Source: an uncultured Lachnospiraceae bacterium (GTDB taxonomy: Bacteria; Bacillota; Clostridia; Lachnospirales; Lachnospiraceae). From it: a DNA stretch of 64,000 bases. A program made the position numbers and the translations under genes. The notes under the pieces were generated by a model. That model ran no database searches and was not told the DNA's origin. It worked only from the letters and a program-made list of their open reading frames with translations. The DNA is taken from positions 100,711 through 164,710 of the forward strand of contig ONKG01000003.1 of NCBI GenBank assembly GCA_900318375.1. Direction: 5' to 3'. This document shows positions 9,202-17,882 of this stretch, piece after piece. The first letter of the stretch is position 1, and every line of letters starts with the position of its first letter.

Positions 9202-9849
9202 TTATAGTCTGTCAGAAAGTCGGATAGCCAGGCCCGGAAAGACTTGGCTGGACACCGCATCATCAAAGGAATACAGGTCTGCGTCTTCCCTCCCGCTTTC
9301 AAACACATACACCATGACCGTCCTGTTCACGGGATTGATGATCCAGTATTCGCGCACACCCGCCTCCCTGTACAGAAACAGCTTCAGGCCATAGTCGATC
9401 TTCTGTGTGGATTTGGAAATCACTTCCACCACCCAGTCCGGTGCGCCGAAACACCCGTCATCTTTCCTTTTATCCGGATCACAGACAATCGTCAGATCAG
9501 GAATCACATACGTGGAATTATCTCCGTGCAGATACACTCCATAGGGCGGAAAAAACACTCTGCAATCCCCACCTCTTCCACGGATATGATTGACTATGTC
9601 AAAGTATACTTCTCCTGAGATTTCCTGGTGTACAGCCTTGGGAGTCCCTTTAAAGTACAGCTTCCCTCCGATCAGCTCTGCAATCACCCCTTCCGGAAGC
9701 GAATAGATGTCCTTGATCGTATAGATCCTGTCGTCATACATGGCTCCCTCAAAATCCGGCTTGTACCGGTATTCCAGTTCTGCCGCCGACTCATGTGCAG
9801 AGGCCTTAAAATCGTCCTCTTCATGATGCAATAACTTTCTGTAATCCAT
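9202..9849 (-). CDS. Uma2 family (DUF820) putative restriction-like nuclease
   Basis: This is a 215-residue PD-(D/E)xK-superfamily protein. The Uma2 signature is clear: PDLTIVCDPDKR (proposed metal-binding Asp), then WVVEVISKSTQKIDYGLKL and YREAGVREYWIINP. The ATG at 9849 is chosen because GGAGGG sits 6 nt upstream; the longer frame would need a TTG. The family is expanded in cyanobacteria and present in Firmicutes. Its substrate is unknown, and a role in DNA cleavage is inferred from the fold only. Confidence 0.85.
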   Translation of the reverse strand: MDYRKLLHHEEDDFKASAHESAAELEYRYKPDFEGAMYDDRIYTIKDIYSLPEGVIAELIGGKLYFKGTPKAVHQEISGEVYFDIVNHIRGRGGDCRVFFPPYGVYLHGDNSTYVIPDLTIVCDPDKRKDDGCFGAPDWVVEVISKSTQKIDYGLKLFLYREAGVREYWIINPVNRTVMVYVFESGREDADLYSFDDAVSSQVFPGLAIRLSDRL

Positions 9850-9990
9850 TTTCGCCCTCCGCAAAATATGTATATTCGGTATATTTCATATTAATTGATT
9901 TACCATTATACTCTATCTTTATAAAAAATCAAGGCCTTACGGAGATCGTCTTGTTCTTTCAGAACCCTTTCAGACCCCAAACAGGGAAGA

Positions 9991-10043
9991 GACGGCCCGT
10001 GTCCGCCGTAAGGCAAAAAATTACATTACACGGGCCGCGTCAT
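9991..10043. repeat. Nested-hairpin intergenic repeat, copy 1
   Basis: An outer stem CCCGTGT...ACACGGG encloses the inner GCC-GTAA-GGC hairpin, and CGTCATAAAAAA follows. The same architecture and sequence recur at 16520-16577. Both copies lie just beyond the 3' terminator of a minus-strand gene. Confidence 0.7.
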
Positions 10044-10084
10044 AAAAAAAGATCCTGATGAGTCACATTGGACTCACCAGAATC
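10044..10084 (-). terminator. Minus-strand terminator after the 10138-10455 gene
   Basis: On the minus strand, GATTCTGGTGAGTC pairs with GACTCATCAGGATC (12 canonical pairs plus wobble) around a 6-nt loop and is followed by seven T. Confidence 0.85.
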
Positions 10085-10137
10085 GCGTTTGCGGTTAAAA
10101 CCCTATACAATCTCTTTACACCACCTCGGGTAAATCA

Positions 10138-10455
10138 TCAGATTCTATTTTCATAGTTATCGGCCTCTGTCAGTTTCATTCTGACGCCGTTGAGGATGAT
10201 ATACCCCTGTTCCGGGTCTTCGTGGGGAATAAACCTGGGCGTGTCAAATTCCTCATGCTTATGGCCATAGCGCCGGCAGGAAATATCCTGGTCCTTCGGT
10301 ACGCGGTGGCCGTCCGAGGCCATGGGGCTTCTGCCGGAAGTTCTGTTTGCACTGCTGCGCGAAGCTGTATTTCCGGAGCCCTTTGTTTTTTTGGAGTTTA
10401 CAAGGCGGACAAAGACGAAAAAGAACAGGATAAGGTAAACCAGTGCTCCAGCCAT
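10138..10455 (-). CDS. Small single-pass membrane protein of unknown function
   Basis: This 105-residue protein has an N-terminal hydrophobic helix (LVYLILFFFVFVRLV), a basic Ser-rich stretch, and a soluble tail with RRYGHKHEEFDTPRFIPHED and EQGYIILNGVRMKL. GGAGG precedes the ATG. No family was recognised. It has its own 3' terminator. Confidence 0.7.
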   Translation of the reverse strand: MAGALVYLILFFFVFVRLVNSKKTKGSGNTASRSSANRTSGRSPMASDGHRVPKDQDISCRRYGHKHEEFDTPRFIPHEDPEQGYIILNGVRMKLTEADNYENRI

Positions 10456-10510
10456 TTCGATTCCTCCTTACTTCTTGAATAACATAATGTTTACAGGGAA
10501 GTCACAAATC

Positions 10511-10644
10511 TTGACCCTGCGGATCGCTGTTTTTTCCACTCAGGATTCCGGAATCTTGTCCCGGTGGACTGCTGCTTTTTCCACTCAGGATTCCGGAATC
10601 TTGTCCCGGTGGACTGCTGCTTTTTCACTCAGGATTCCGAAATT
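10511..10644 (-). repeat. Tandem 45-bp repeat derived from a gene 3' end
   Basis: Three adjacent copies lie at 10511-10555, 10556-10600 and 10601-10644. The last overlaps the final codons and TGA of the AlaX-like gene (YEISES then stop). The middle copy is nearly identical to the gene-proximal one, while the distal copy has diverged in its first third. The unit is 15 codons long. Confidence 0.85.
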
Positions 10645-11876
10645 TCATACAGTGACTTACGAAGTGCCGTCTCTATCTCCTCTTGTGTCGACTGGACGGA
10701 ACCCTGGACCATGGCAGGTTTTCCGCCGCCCCGGGCGCCGCAGTATTTTTTCAGGCAGGCGTTCAGAGCGCGGGCGTCGTCTGTGCCGGTTGCCCCTATG
10801 ATATAGCGATAGCCTGTCTCGTCATTGCCGGCGAAAACGCCGCAATAGCCGGGATGCCTTTCACACAATGTGTTGACAAGCCTGCGCTGGGCCACATTGC
10901 CTATGCCGGCGCTGCTGCCGTCAGCCCCTTCCGTGAACAGGAATACGTCCTGCTGATCCGCGGGCACGGAGGCTGCAAGGGCATCTGTGACGGCCGACTC
11001 AAGGGCGGCTTCGCGCTGGCGCAGTCTTTCATTCTCGTCAAGAATCCGGGAAGTACCTGCCGCGATCTCTTCCCGGGGCATGTTGGTCAGGTGGGAGACG
11101 TCCTCTGCTGCCTTCTGCAGGGTCTGCATATAGGCGAGAGCACGGCTGCCGCAGAGGATGGTCAGGCGGATGCCGCTGCGCTCGCGCAGGGTCCGGATGA
11201 CTTTGATCAGACCGATCTCTCCGGTCTTTCTGACATGGGGCGCGCAGCAGGCGCACATGTCCACGCCGGGAATCTCCACAAGGCGAAGCGGGCCGTCGAT
11301 CTCTTTTTTGCTGCGGTATTCGATGGCCTGCAGCTCTTCCGGCTCCGGATACCAGCCCCGGATCTCCCTGTTGTCCCAGACGACACGGTTGGCGGTCTGT
11401 TCAAGCCAGAGGATATCACCGTCAGTCAGAGGACCGTTGAAATCCAGGGTCACTGTGTTGTCACTCAGGTGAAAACCCACATTGTCATACCCGAAACGGT
11501 TGTGCACAAGTCCGGAGAGTATGTGCTCACCCGAGTGGTTCTGCATATTGGAGAAGCGGTGCGCGAAGTCGACCTGACCGCGCACATTCTGTCCTGCTTT
11601 GAAGGGCGGCTGCCCGTCCTCTGTCTTTCCGGCTTTCACACTGTGCCGGATCACATTTCCGTCCAGCTGCACATCGATCACGGGGCAGCCATCGATCGTC
11701 CCGGTATCCGGTGTCTGCCCGCCCTCTTCAGGGAAAAACAAAGTCCTGTCCAGAACAATTTCCCAGTGGCTGGACTTCTTTTTTTCAATCAGTTCCGCAC
11801 TGAGCACAGACGCCGTAAAGTCCGTGGCATATGCATCAATGTCAAACAGTTTATCAGTTTCCGGGATCGTAAGCAT
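10629..11876 (-). CDS. AlaX-type alanyl-tRNA editing protein (long form with DHHA1-like domain)
   Basis: This 415-residue trans-editing hydrolase is expected to clear Ser- or Gly-mischarged tRNA-Ala in the cytoplasm. The N-terminal barrel has FFPEEGGQTPDTG. The zinc site NHSGEHILSG (HxxxH) is completed by the later MCACCAPHV cysteine/histidine pair, as in AlaRS editing domains. A central coiled helix (about 270-305) leads to a DHHA1-like C-terminus with GARGGGKPAMVQG. An AAGGTGG ribosome site precedes the ATG. It follows prfB in the same direction, fitting a translation-related neighbourhood. Confidence 0.88.
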   Translation of the reverse strand: MLTIPETDKLFDIDAYATDFTASVLSAELIEKKKSSHWEIVLDRTLFFPEEGGQTPDTGTIDGCPVIDVQLDGNVIRHSVKAGKTEDGQPPFKAGQNVRGQVDFAHRFSNMQNHSGEHILSGLVHNRFGYDNVGFHLSDNTVTLDFNGPLTDGDILWLEQTANRVVWDNREIRGWYPEPEELQAIEYRSKKEIDGPLRLVEIPGVDMCACCAPHVRKTGEIGLIKVIRTLRERSGIRLTILCGSRALAYMQTLQKAAEDVSHLTNMPREEIAAGTSRILDENERLRQREAALESAVTDALAASVPADQQDVFLFTEGADGSSAGIGNVAQRRLVNTLCERHPGYCGVFAGNDETGYRYIIGATGTDDARALNACLKKYCGARGGGKPAMVQGSVQSTQEEIETALRKSLYEISES

Positions 11877-11987
11877 AAAATGAAAGCCACCTTATATCTC
11901 TTTACTATCAGGACTCGTCTCCGGGTCATGTGTGATGATGAATAAACAGTTGTTATTAAAAAAAGTATTGCTGCCGCATTTGTTCAT

Positions 11988-13115
11988 TTACATCTCTTCG
12001 CTGCGCCCTGCCTTGTTAGCGCCCATGCGCAGATATGCGTTGATGAAACGGTCAATGTCCCCGTCCAGGACCGCGCCGGTGTTGGAGGTCTCCTCCTGGG
12101 TGCGGGTATCCTTGACCAGGGTGTAGGGCTGCAGGACATAAGAGCGGATCTGGCTGCCCCAGGCAATGTCCTTGACCTCGCCGCGGATTCCTGCAAGCTT
12201 GGCCTCTTCCTCTTCTTTTTTCAGCATATAGAGCTTGGCCTTGAGCATCTGCATAGCCTTGTCCTTGTTCTGGAACTGGGACCGCTCATTCTGGCAGGTC
12301 ACGACCACACCGGTGGGGAAGTGGGTGATACGGATCGCGGAGGAAGTCTTGTTGATGTGCTGTCCGCCGGCGCCGCTGGAGCGATACGTGTCAATGCGGA
12401 TATCGTCGGGATTGATAACGATATCGATATCTTTTTCAATATCAGGCATGACATCGCAGGAAACAAAGGATGTCTGGCGCTTGCCCTGGGCATTGAAGGG
12501 CGAAATGCGGACCAGCCTGTGTACGCCGCGCTCGGATTTAAGATAGCCGTAGGCATTGGGACCGCTGATCTGGAAGTCCACGGACTTGATGCCGGCTTCG
12601 TCGCCGTCGATAAAGTTCATGACGTCGACCTTGAAGCCCTTGCGGTCCGCCCAGCGGGTGTACATGCGGTAGAGCATGGAGCACCAGTCGCAGCTCTCTG
12701 TACCGCCTGCGCCTGCGTTCAGGGACATGATCGCGTTGGAATCATCATATTCGCCTGTCAGAAGAGTTGCCAGACGCATCTCCTCAAGCTTGTTTTCAAA
12801 CTCATCCAGCTCCTCGCGGACACCGTCGACGACAGATTCGTCGTTCTCCTCGTTGCCCATCTCGATCAGCATGAGGATGTCCTCATACTGGCTCTCGATA
12901 TGCTCGGCGTCCTCGACCGTAGTCTGCAGGTCCTTGAGCTGTTTCATCTTCTTGTTGGCGACATCGGCGTTGGACCAGAAATCCGGTGCCTCCGACTCGC
13001 GCTGCAGCTCCTCAATGCGCTGCTTCTTGTATTCGAGATCCAGAGAATGAAGGACCTCGTGCATGGTGTCTTCATACTGCTGGATTTCAGTCTTCATCTG
13101 ATCCAGTTGTAGCAT
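11988..13115 (-). CDS. prfB: Peptide chain release factor 2
   Basis: This class I release factor recognises UAA/UGA. The anticodon-like SPF motif is present (RISPFNAQ), and the catalytic GGQ lies in GAGGQHINKT. The protein is about 375 residues from the ATG at 13115, which has AAGGAG upstream. Unlike many bacterial prfB genes there is no CTT-TGA programmed frameshift. The equivalent region reads straight through as LHSLDLEYKKQRIEEL in one frame. It lies 94 bp downstream of secA, a common Firmicutes arrangement. Confidence 0.95.
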   Translation of the reverse strand: MLQLDQMKTEIQQYEDTMHEVLHSLDLEYKKQRIEELQRESEAPDFWSNADVANKKMKQLKDLQTTVEDAEHIESQYEDILMLIEMGNEENDESVVDGVREELDEFENKLEEMRLATLLTGEYDDSNAIMSLNAGAGGTESCDWCSMLYRMYTRWADRKGFKVDVMNFIDGDEAGIKSVDFQISGPNAYGYLKSERGVHRLVRISPFNAQGKRQTSFVSCDVMPDIEKDIDIVINPDDIRIDTYRSSGAGGQHINKTSSAIRITHFPTGVVVTCQNERSQFQNKDKAMQMLKAKLYMLKKEEEEAKLAGIRGEVKDIAWGSQIRSYVLQPYTLVKDTRTQEETSNTGAVLDGDIDRFINAYLRMGANKAGRSEEM

Positions 13116-13163
13116 ATATTTTCGTCTCCTTCTGAGGTTTCTATATCTTATGCGGGACATGGA

Positions 13164-13204
13164 TGAGTCACTGGGGACGGTTCTGTCTTCTGCTGTCTCC
13201 CAAT
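13164..13204. repeat. REP-like palindromic element with GGGGACGGTTCT core
   Basis: This sits between secA and prfB. TGGGGACGGTTCTG is followed by GTCTCCCA, giving an imperfect inverted repeat. A degenerate relative (GGAACGGTTCTTTTGACGC) lies near 8826. Such GGGGACGGTTCT elements are dispersed in many Firmicutes genomes. Confidence 0.5.
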
Positions 13205-13209
13205 TCGTC

Positions 13210-15789
13210 TTACAGGCTCATTCCCGGTCTGCCGTGGCAGTTTTTGTACTTTTTGCCGCTGCCGCAGGGGCAGGGGTCGTTGGGGTAGATCTTCTTATCT
13301 GTGCGGCGCTTGGGCTGTTTGACGGCTGTGTCGTCTTTGTTGGTGCCGGTGGCTTTGGCGACTTCCTCGCGCTCGACCTTCTGCTCGACTTTGACGTGGA
13401 AGAGGACACGGACGGTCTCTTCCATGATGTTGCGGGTCATCTCGTTGAACATGTCATAGCCGGCCATCTTGTACTCTACAAGGGGATCGTGGTTGCCGTA
13501 GGCCTGCAGTCCGATACTCTGGCGGAGCTGTTCCATATCGTCGATGTGATCCATCCACTTGCGGTCGACGACCTTGAGGATGACGACGCGCTCAAGTTCA
13601 CGCACAGCCTCGGGCTCGGGGAACTCGGCTTCCTTGGACTCGTAGAGAGCTGCCGCCTCTTCCTTGAGCTGCTGTTTGAGACCGTCGCGGGTACGCTCAC
13701 GGATGCGTCCGCGGTTGACGACCTGGAGCGGGATGGTGGGCAGCAGGAGCTCGTTGAGTTCGGTGAGGTTCCAGTCATCGCTGTCGATATCATCGCTGAT
13801 ACAGGTGTCCACAGTGCTGTCGACAAAGTCCGTGATCATGTTGAAGACGCTGTCGCGCATGCTCTTGCCGTCAAGGACTTCACGGCGCTGCGCATAGATG
13901 ATCTCTCGCTGCTCATTCATAACCTGGTCATAATCAAGCAGGTTTTTACGAATACCGAAGTTGTTGTTCTCGATCTTCTTCTGTGCTCCCTCAATGGCCT
14001 TGGAGAGGGATTTGTGGGTGATTTCCTGATCTTCCTCGATCTTGAGGGCGTTGAACAGAGCGATCATACGGTCGGAGCCGAACAGGCGCATGAGGTCATC
14101 TTCAAGGGAGATGTAGAAACGGGATTCACCGGGATCTCCCTGACGTCCGCTTCGGCCTCGCAGCTGATTATCGATACGGCGGGACTCGTGGCGCTCTGTA
14201 CCGATGATCTTGAGACCGCCTGCCGCACGGGCTTCTTCATCGAGCTTGATATCAGTACCGCGGCCTGCCATGTTGGTCGCGATGGTGACGGCACCGTGGC
14301 GGCCTGCCTCAGCGACGATCTCTGCCTCCATCTCATGGAACTTGGCGTTCAGGACGTTATGAGGGATGCCCGCTTTCTTGAGCATCCTGGAGACCTCCTC
14401 AGAGACCTGGATGGTGATCGTACCGACCAGGACGGGCTGCCCCTTCTCATAAGCTTCCCTGACTGCGTTCACGACAGCGCGGAATTTTTCTTTCTTTGTC
14501 TTGTAAACAGCGTCCTGCTCATCGACACGGATGACGGGACGGTTGGTGGGAATCTCGATGACATCCATGCCGTAGATCTCACGGAACTCGCGCTCCTCCG
14601 TCAGGGCTGTACCGGTCATGCCGCACTTTTTGTCGAATTTATTGAAAAAGTTCTGGAAGGTGATCGTCGCAAGGGTCCTGCTCTCACGCTTGACCTTGAC
14701 GTGCTCCTTTGCCTCGATCGCCTGGTGCAGACCGTCGGAGTAACGGCGTCCGGGCATAACACGGCCGGTGAACTCATCGACGATCAGGACCTGGTCGTCC
14801 TTGACGATGTAGTCGTGGTCACGGTGCATGAGGTTGTGGGCGCGCAGAGCCAGAATGATACAGTGCTGAATCTCGAGGTTTTCGGGATCAGCCAGGTTCT
14901 CTATACGGAAAAATCTCTCTACCTTAGCGACACCCTCTGCCGTCAGGTTGACAAGCTTGTCCTTCTCGTTGACGATGAAATCTCCGGTCTCTTCGCGCTC
15001 GATACCCATGATCGCATCGATCTTGGAGAGGTCCTCGACGTCCTGACCGCGCTTCATCTGGCCGGCGAGAATATCGCAGGCCTCATAAATCTTGGTGGAC
15101 TTGCCGCTCTGGCCGGAAATGATCAGCGGAGTTCTCGCTTCATCAATGAGGACGGAGTCGACCTCGTCGATGATGGCGTAATGGAGCTCACGGATAACGA
15201 GCTGTTCCTTGTAGATGGACATATTGTCACGCAGGTAGTCAAAGCCCAGCTCATTATTGGTCACATAGGTGATATCGCATGCATAGGCCGCCTGGCGCTC
15301 CTTGGGAGTCATGCTGTTGAGAACGACACCGACAGTCATTCCCATGAAACGATAGACCTGGCCCATCCACTCGGCATCACGCTTTGCCAGATAGTCGTTG
15401 ACTGTGACGATATGGACGCCGCGGCCTTCAAGGGCATTGAGGTATGCGGGCATGGTCGCGACCAGCGTCTTACCTTCACCGGTACGCATTTCGGCAATGC
15501 GGCCCTGGTGCAGGATAATACCGCCGATCAGCTGCACGCGGAAAGGCTCCATATCGAGCGCGCGGCGGGCACCCTCGCGGACAGCCGCATAGGCCTCGAC
15601 AAGAAGGTCATCCAGGGTCTCGCCGTCCTGGAATCTTTTTCTGAACTCTTCGGTTTTTCCACGCAGCTCCTCATCACTCAAAGCCTGCATCTGCGGACGG
15701 AGCGCCTCGATTTTATCTACCAGCGGGCGGATCCTCTTGACTTCTCTCTCGCTGTGTGTCCCGAAAAGTTTGTCTGTTAATCTGGACAT
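13210..15789 (-). CDS. secA: Preprotein translocase ATPase SecA
   Basis: This 859-residue cytoplasmic motor drives post-translational export through SecYEG. Visible features are the Walker A region MRTGEGKT, the DEAD-box-like [21 protein letters not shown], the motif [16 protein letters not shown] and the Arg-finger region [13 protein letters not shown]. The zinc-binding tail is [17 protein letters not shown] (SecB/lipid contact). Start context is AGAGGAATAATATG. Length and order match the family. The long open frame on the opposite strand is a shadow. Confidence 0.98.
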   Translation of the reverse strand: MSRLTDKLFGTHSEREVKRIRPLVDKIEALRPQMQALSDEELRGKTEEFRKRFQDGETLDDLLVEAYAAVREGARRALDMEPFRVQLIGGIILHQGRIAEMRTGEGKTLVATMPAYLNALEGRGVHIVTVNDYLAKRDAEWMGQVYRFMGMTVGVVLNSMTPKERQAAYACDITYVTNNELGFDYLRDNMSIYKEQLVIRELHYAIIDEVDSVLIDEARTPLIISGQSGKSTKIYEACDILAGQMKRGQDVEDLSKIDAIMGIEREETGDFIVNEKDKLVNLTAEGVAKVERFFRIENLADPENLEIQHCIILALRAHNLMHRDHDYIVKDDQVLIVDEFTGRVMPGRRYSDGLHQAIEAKEHVKVKRESRTLATITFQNFFNKFDKKCGMTGTALTEEREFREIYGMDVIEIPTNRPVIRVDEQDAVYKTKKEKFRAVVNAVREAYEKGQPVLVGTITIQVSEEVSRMLKKAGIPHNVLNAKFHEMEAEIVAEAGRHGAVTIATNMAGRGTDIKLDEEARAAGGLKIIGTERHESRRIDNQLRGRSGRQGDPGESRFYISLEDDLMRLFGSDRMIALFNALKIEEDQEITHKSLSKAIEGAQKKIENNNFGIRKNLLDYDQVMNEQREIIYAQRREVLDGKSMRDSVFNMITDFVDSTVDTCISDDIDSDDWNLTELNELLLPTIPLQVVNRGRIRERTRDGLKQQLKEEAAALYESKEAEFPEPEAVRELERVVILKVVDRKWMDHIDDMEQLRQSIGLQAYGNHDPLVEYKMAGYDMFNEMTRNIMEETVRVLFHVKVEQKVEREEVAKATGTNKDDTAVKQPKRRTDKKIYPNDPCPCGSGKKYKNCHGRPGMSL

Positions 15790-15894
15790 ATTATTCCTCT
15801 CAATATATTGTTTTAAGTCTTATTTTTTGGACCTGAAATAACGTGTATACAGAATCAATCATAGCATAGTTCTGTTAAAAAGAACATACCGCGG

Positions 15895-16344
15895 TCACAG
15901 GCGGCTCAGATTATTCAGTATTTTATAAAGAAGTGTGTGCATCGTCTGAGCCTCTTCCTGAGTCAGCTCGACACAGCATGCCATCTGTGACGGAACAGCC
16001 ATAGCCCGCTCACGCAGCTTCATGCCCTCTTCCGTGATGGTCACCTCCAGATTGCGCTCGTCTGTTCTGGAACGCCCCCTGTGGATATAGCCCTTTGCCT
16101 CAAGCTTTTTAAGAACCGGCGTAAGAGTCCCCGAGTCGAGAAACAGACACTTCCCCAGCTCCTTGACATTCATCTCCGAATGTTCCCACATGGCCATCAT
16201 TGTGATGTACTGCGTATATGTCAGATCCAGTTCATCCAGCATGGGCTTGTATCTGCGGATGATTTCCTTGGAACATGCATACAGCGGAAAACACAGCTGA
16301 TGGTCCAGGAGCAGGCAGTCGTACTTATGATCAGCTTCCGCCAT
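15895..16344 (-). CDS. MarR family regulator, OhrR-like
   Basis: This 149-residue winged-helix repressor has the N-terminal LLLDHQLCFPLYACSKE, which matches the OhrR subgroup. The Cys in LCFPLY is the peroxide-sensing residue in characterised OhrR proteins. The DNA-binding wing is seen in KKLEAKGYIHRGRSRTDERN. GGAGGG lies 6 nt before the ATG. No ohr gene lies nearby, so the target is unknown. Confidence 0.85.
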   Translation of the reverse strand: MAEADHKYDCLLLDHQLCFPLYACSKEIIRRYKPMLDELDLTYTQYITMMAMWEHSEMNVKELGKCLFLDSGTLTPVLKKLEAKGYIHRGRSRTDERNLEVTITEEGMKLRERAMAVPSQMACCVELTQEEAQTMHTLLYKILNNLSRL

Positions 16345-16519
16345 TATAACCCTCCATCATGAATATAGTTTTTCTGTAAAATATCTATTTTGTTAACAAT
16401 CATAAAAAAGCTGAAAAAACAGCGAAATCAAACAATTAAATTTAACACAATCGAATTCTTTTGTCCAGTTTATTTCAGCCGATAATAGGGCAGAGGCGGC
16501 CATGCCGCCCTCTGCCCCG

Positions 16520-16577
16520 GCCTGCCCGTGTCCGCCGCAAGGCGGAAAATGCATTGCACGGGCCGTGTCATAAAAAA
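16520..16577. repeat. Nested-hairpin intergenic repeat, copy 2
   Basis: An outer CCCGTG...CACGGG stem encloses CCGCC-GCAA-GGCGG, a GNRA tetraloop hairpin, and GTCATAAAAAA follows. It is clearly related to 9991-10043, with compensating changes that keep the stems. Confidence 0.7.
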
Positions 16578-16603
16578 GGAGCCGCCGCAGCAGCGGCAGC
16601 TCC
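16572..16603 (-). terminator. Minus-strand terminator
   Basis: GGAGCTGCCGC pairs with GCGGCGGCTCC (one mismatch) around a 4-nt loop on the minus strand. Six T follow. It ends the two-gene secreted-protein operon. Confidence 0.8.
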
Positions 16604-16677
16604 CGATCTGTCTCCTTTATGTCTGATGATACCCCCCGGTCTGTCGATCACTATTGCGGGGAAGTGTTATCTCTGTT

Positions 16678-17865
16678 TTACGGTGTGTAGGTAAACTCTT
16701 TTTCGGCAACAACTACCGGAGTGCTCTTTGTCTTGTCGTAGACCTTGAGCTTTCCTTTAATTGTCGTGATTTCTCCGGAATTAATTCCCAGGTCTTCGAG
16801 ATTGGCATTCAGGAAAATGACATCTGAATAACCAAGCGCTCCCGGAAATACCGATTCCTCATAGGATGTACTCACCGCAATATCATTGATCGTCACGTCG
16901 CTCCAGACAAAATTCAATGTTCCGCCGGATCTGTTTTCCAGATAACAGTTGACGGCCAGTCCCCGTGTATCCTCAGGATCAATTCCCTGAATAATAAACG
17001 CACAGGAAGCGTCATCATTTACAATCAGCTCATTTTCCGCAGGAGTTCTGGCAGGAGCCTTGACTTCTTCTGCCTTTTTCCCCGTCGGATAAGCCGTTGC
17101 CTTGATCCCCCTCTGGATAATCTTATCAGTGATCGCATCGGTGATCCTCATCTGCAGGATCATCTCATCAACAGAGGAAAGCCCTGCTTTGGCAAGTTCT
17201 GCGGGACTGACAACCATCTCGCTGTCCAGTGTTTCCCTGGAATCCAGAGAGACAGCCCAATCCGGGTGGAAGATATATTTATTGAGAACGCACTTGTCCT
17301 CACTGATCACGATCGAATCCCGTGTCTTGTTCTCGCAGCGGAAATAAACGGTGAAACCGGTCATATCTGCCTTGTATCCGACCACAACAACAGAAGCTGT
17401 CTCCGTGTCCATGATCTTCGTCTCCTTATCGGAGTAGACGACACTTTCATCCAGCACCCCGTCCTGATAGCCGAGCAGCGCATTGATCTCGTCCCCTGTC
17501 GTCCGCTCGCAGATCATATCGCCGCCGTCGGCATTGGTGATCGTGAGCACATCCCCTTCAATCTTGTAAGTGAGCCAGCTGTCCTCCAATGTAATCCCGT
17601 AGGCGTTCCACCAGCCTTCCATCTCATCCCCGAAGAGAGAAAATTTCACAGTACCGTTCTCACGGAATTTGAGATACATGACAGAGCCGAGCTGTTCATA
17701 GGTCTCCAGGTCCTCTCTGGACATGACATTCTTTTCACCGGCAATCTCGACCAGCTTCCAATAACCCACAATGCTGTCTGACTCTTCCGCATTTACCTTG
17801 ATACCGCCCGCAAAGGTCATAGATACCAGGATAAAAGCCAAAAACAGGTTTAATAGTTTCCTCAT
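16678..17865 (-). CDS. Secreted protein with lipocalin-like N-terminal domain, paralog A
   Basis: This protein of about 395 residues starts at the ATG at 17865 behind GAGGAGAG. A Sec signal peptide (LLNLFLAFILVSMTFAGGIKVNAEE) directs export. The first domain (GYWKLVEIAGE to ITNADGGDMICERTT) resembles lipocalin-like secreted domains. Two beta-sandwich-like repeats follow, each with a (C/Y)xENxx core (FRCENKTRDS and CYLENRSGGT). It lies 17 bp downstream of its paralog and probably arose by tandem duplication. The ligand is unknown, and no sortase or lipid anchor is seen. Confidence 0.75.
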   Translation of the reverse strand: MRKLLNLFLAFILVSMTFAGGIKVNAEESDSIVGYWKLVEIAGEKNVMSREDLETYEQLGSVMYLKFRENGTVKFSLFGDEMEGWWNAYGITLEDSWLTYKIEGDVLTITNADGGDMICERTTGDEINALLGYQDGVLDESVVYSDKETKIMDTETASVVVVGYKADMTGFTVYFRCENKTRDSIVISEDKCVLNKYIFHPDWAVSLDSRETLDSEMVVSPAELAKAGLSSVDEMILQMRITDAITDKIIQRGIKATAYPTGKKAEEVKAPARTPAENELIVNDDASCAFIIQGIDPEDTRGLAVNCYLENRSGGTLNFVWSDVTINDIAVSTSYEESVFPGALGYSDVIFLNANLEDLGINSGEITTIKGKLKVYDKTKSTPVVVAEKEFTYTP

Positions 17866-17882
17866 TTTTTCTCTCCTCACTT

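Noticed and set aside
13150-15780. An 876-codon open frame on the plus strand opposite secA
   Set aside because: secA is certain on the minus strand. The opposite frame is a codon-bias shadow, and its start has no ribosome site.
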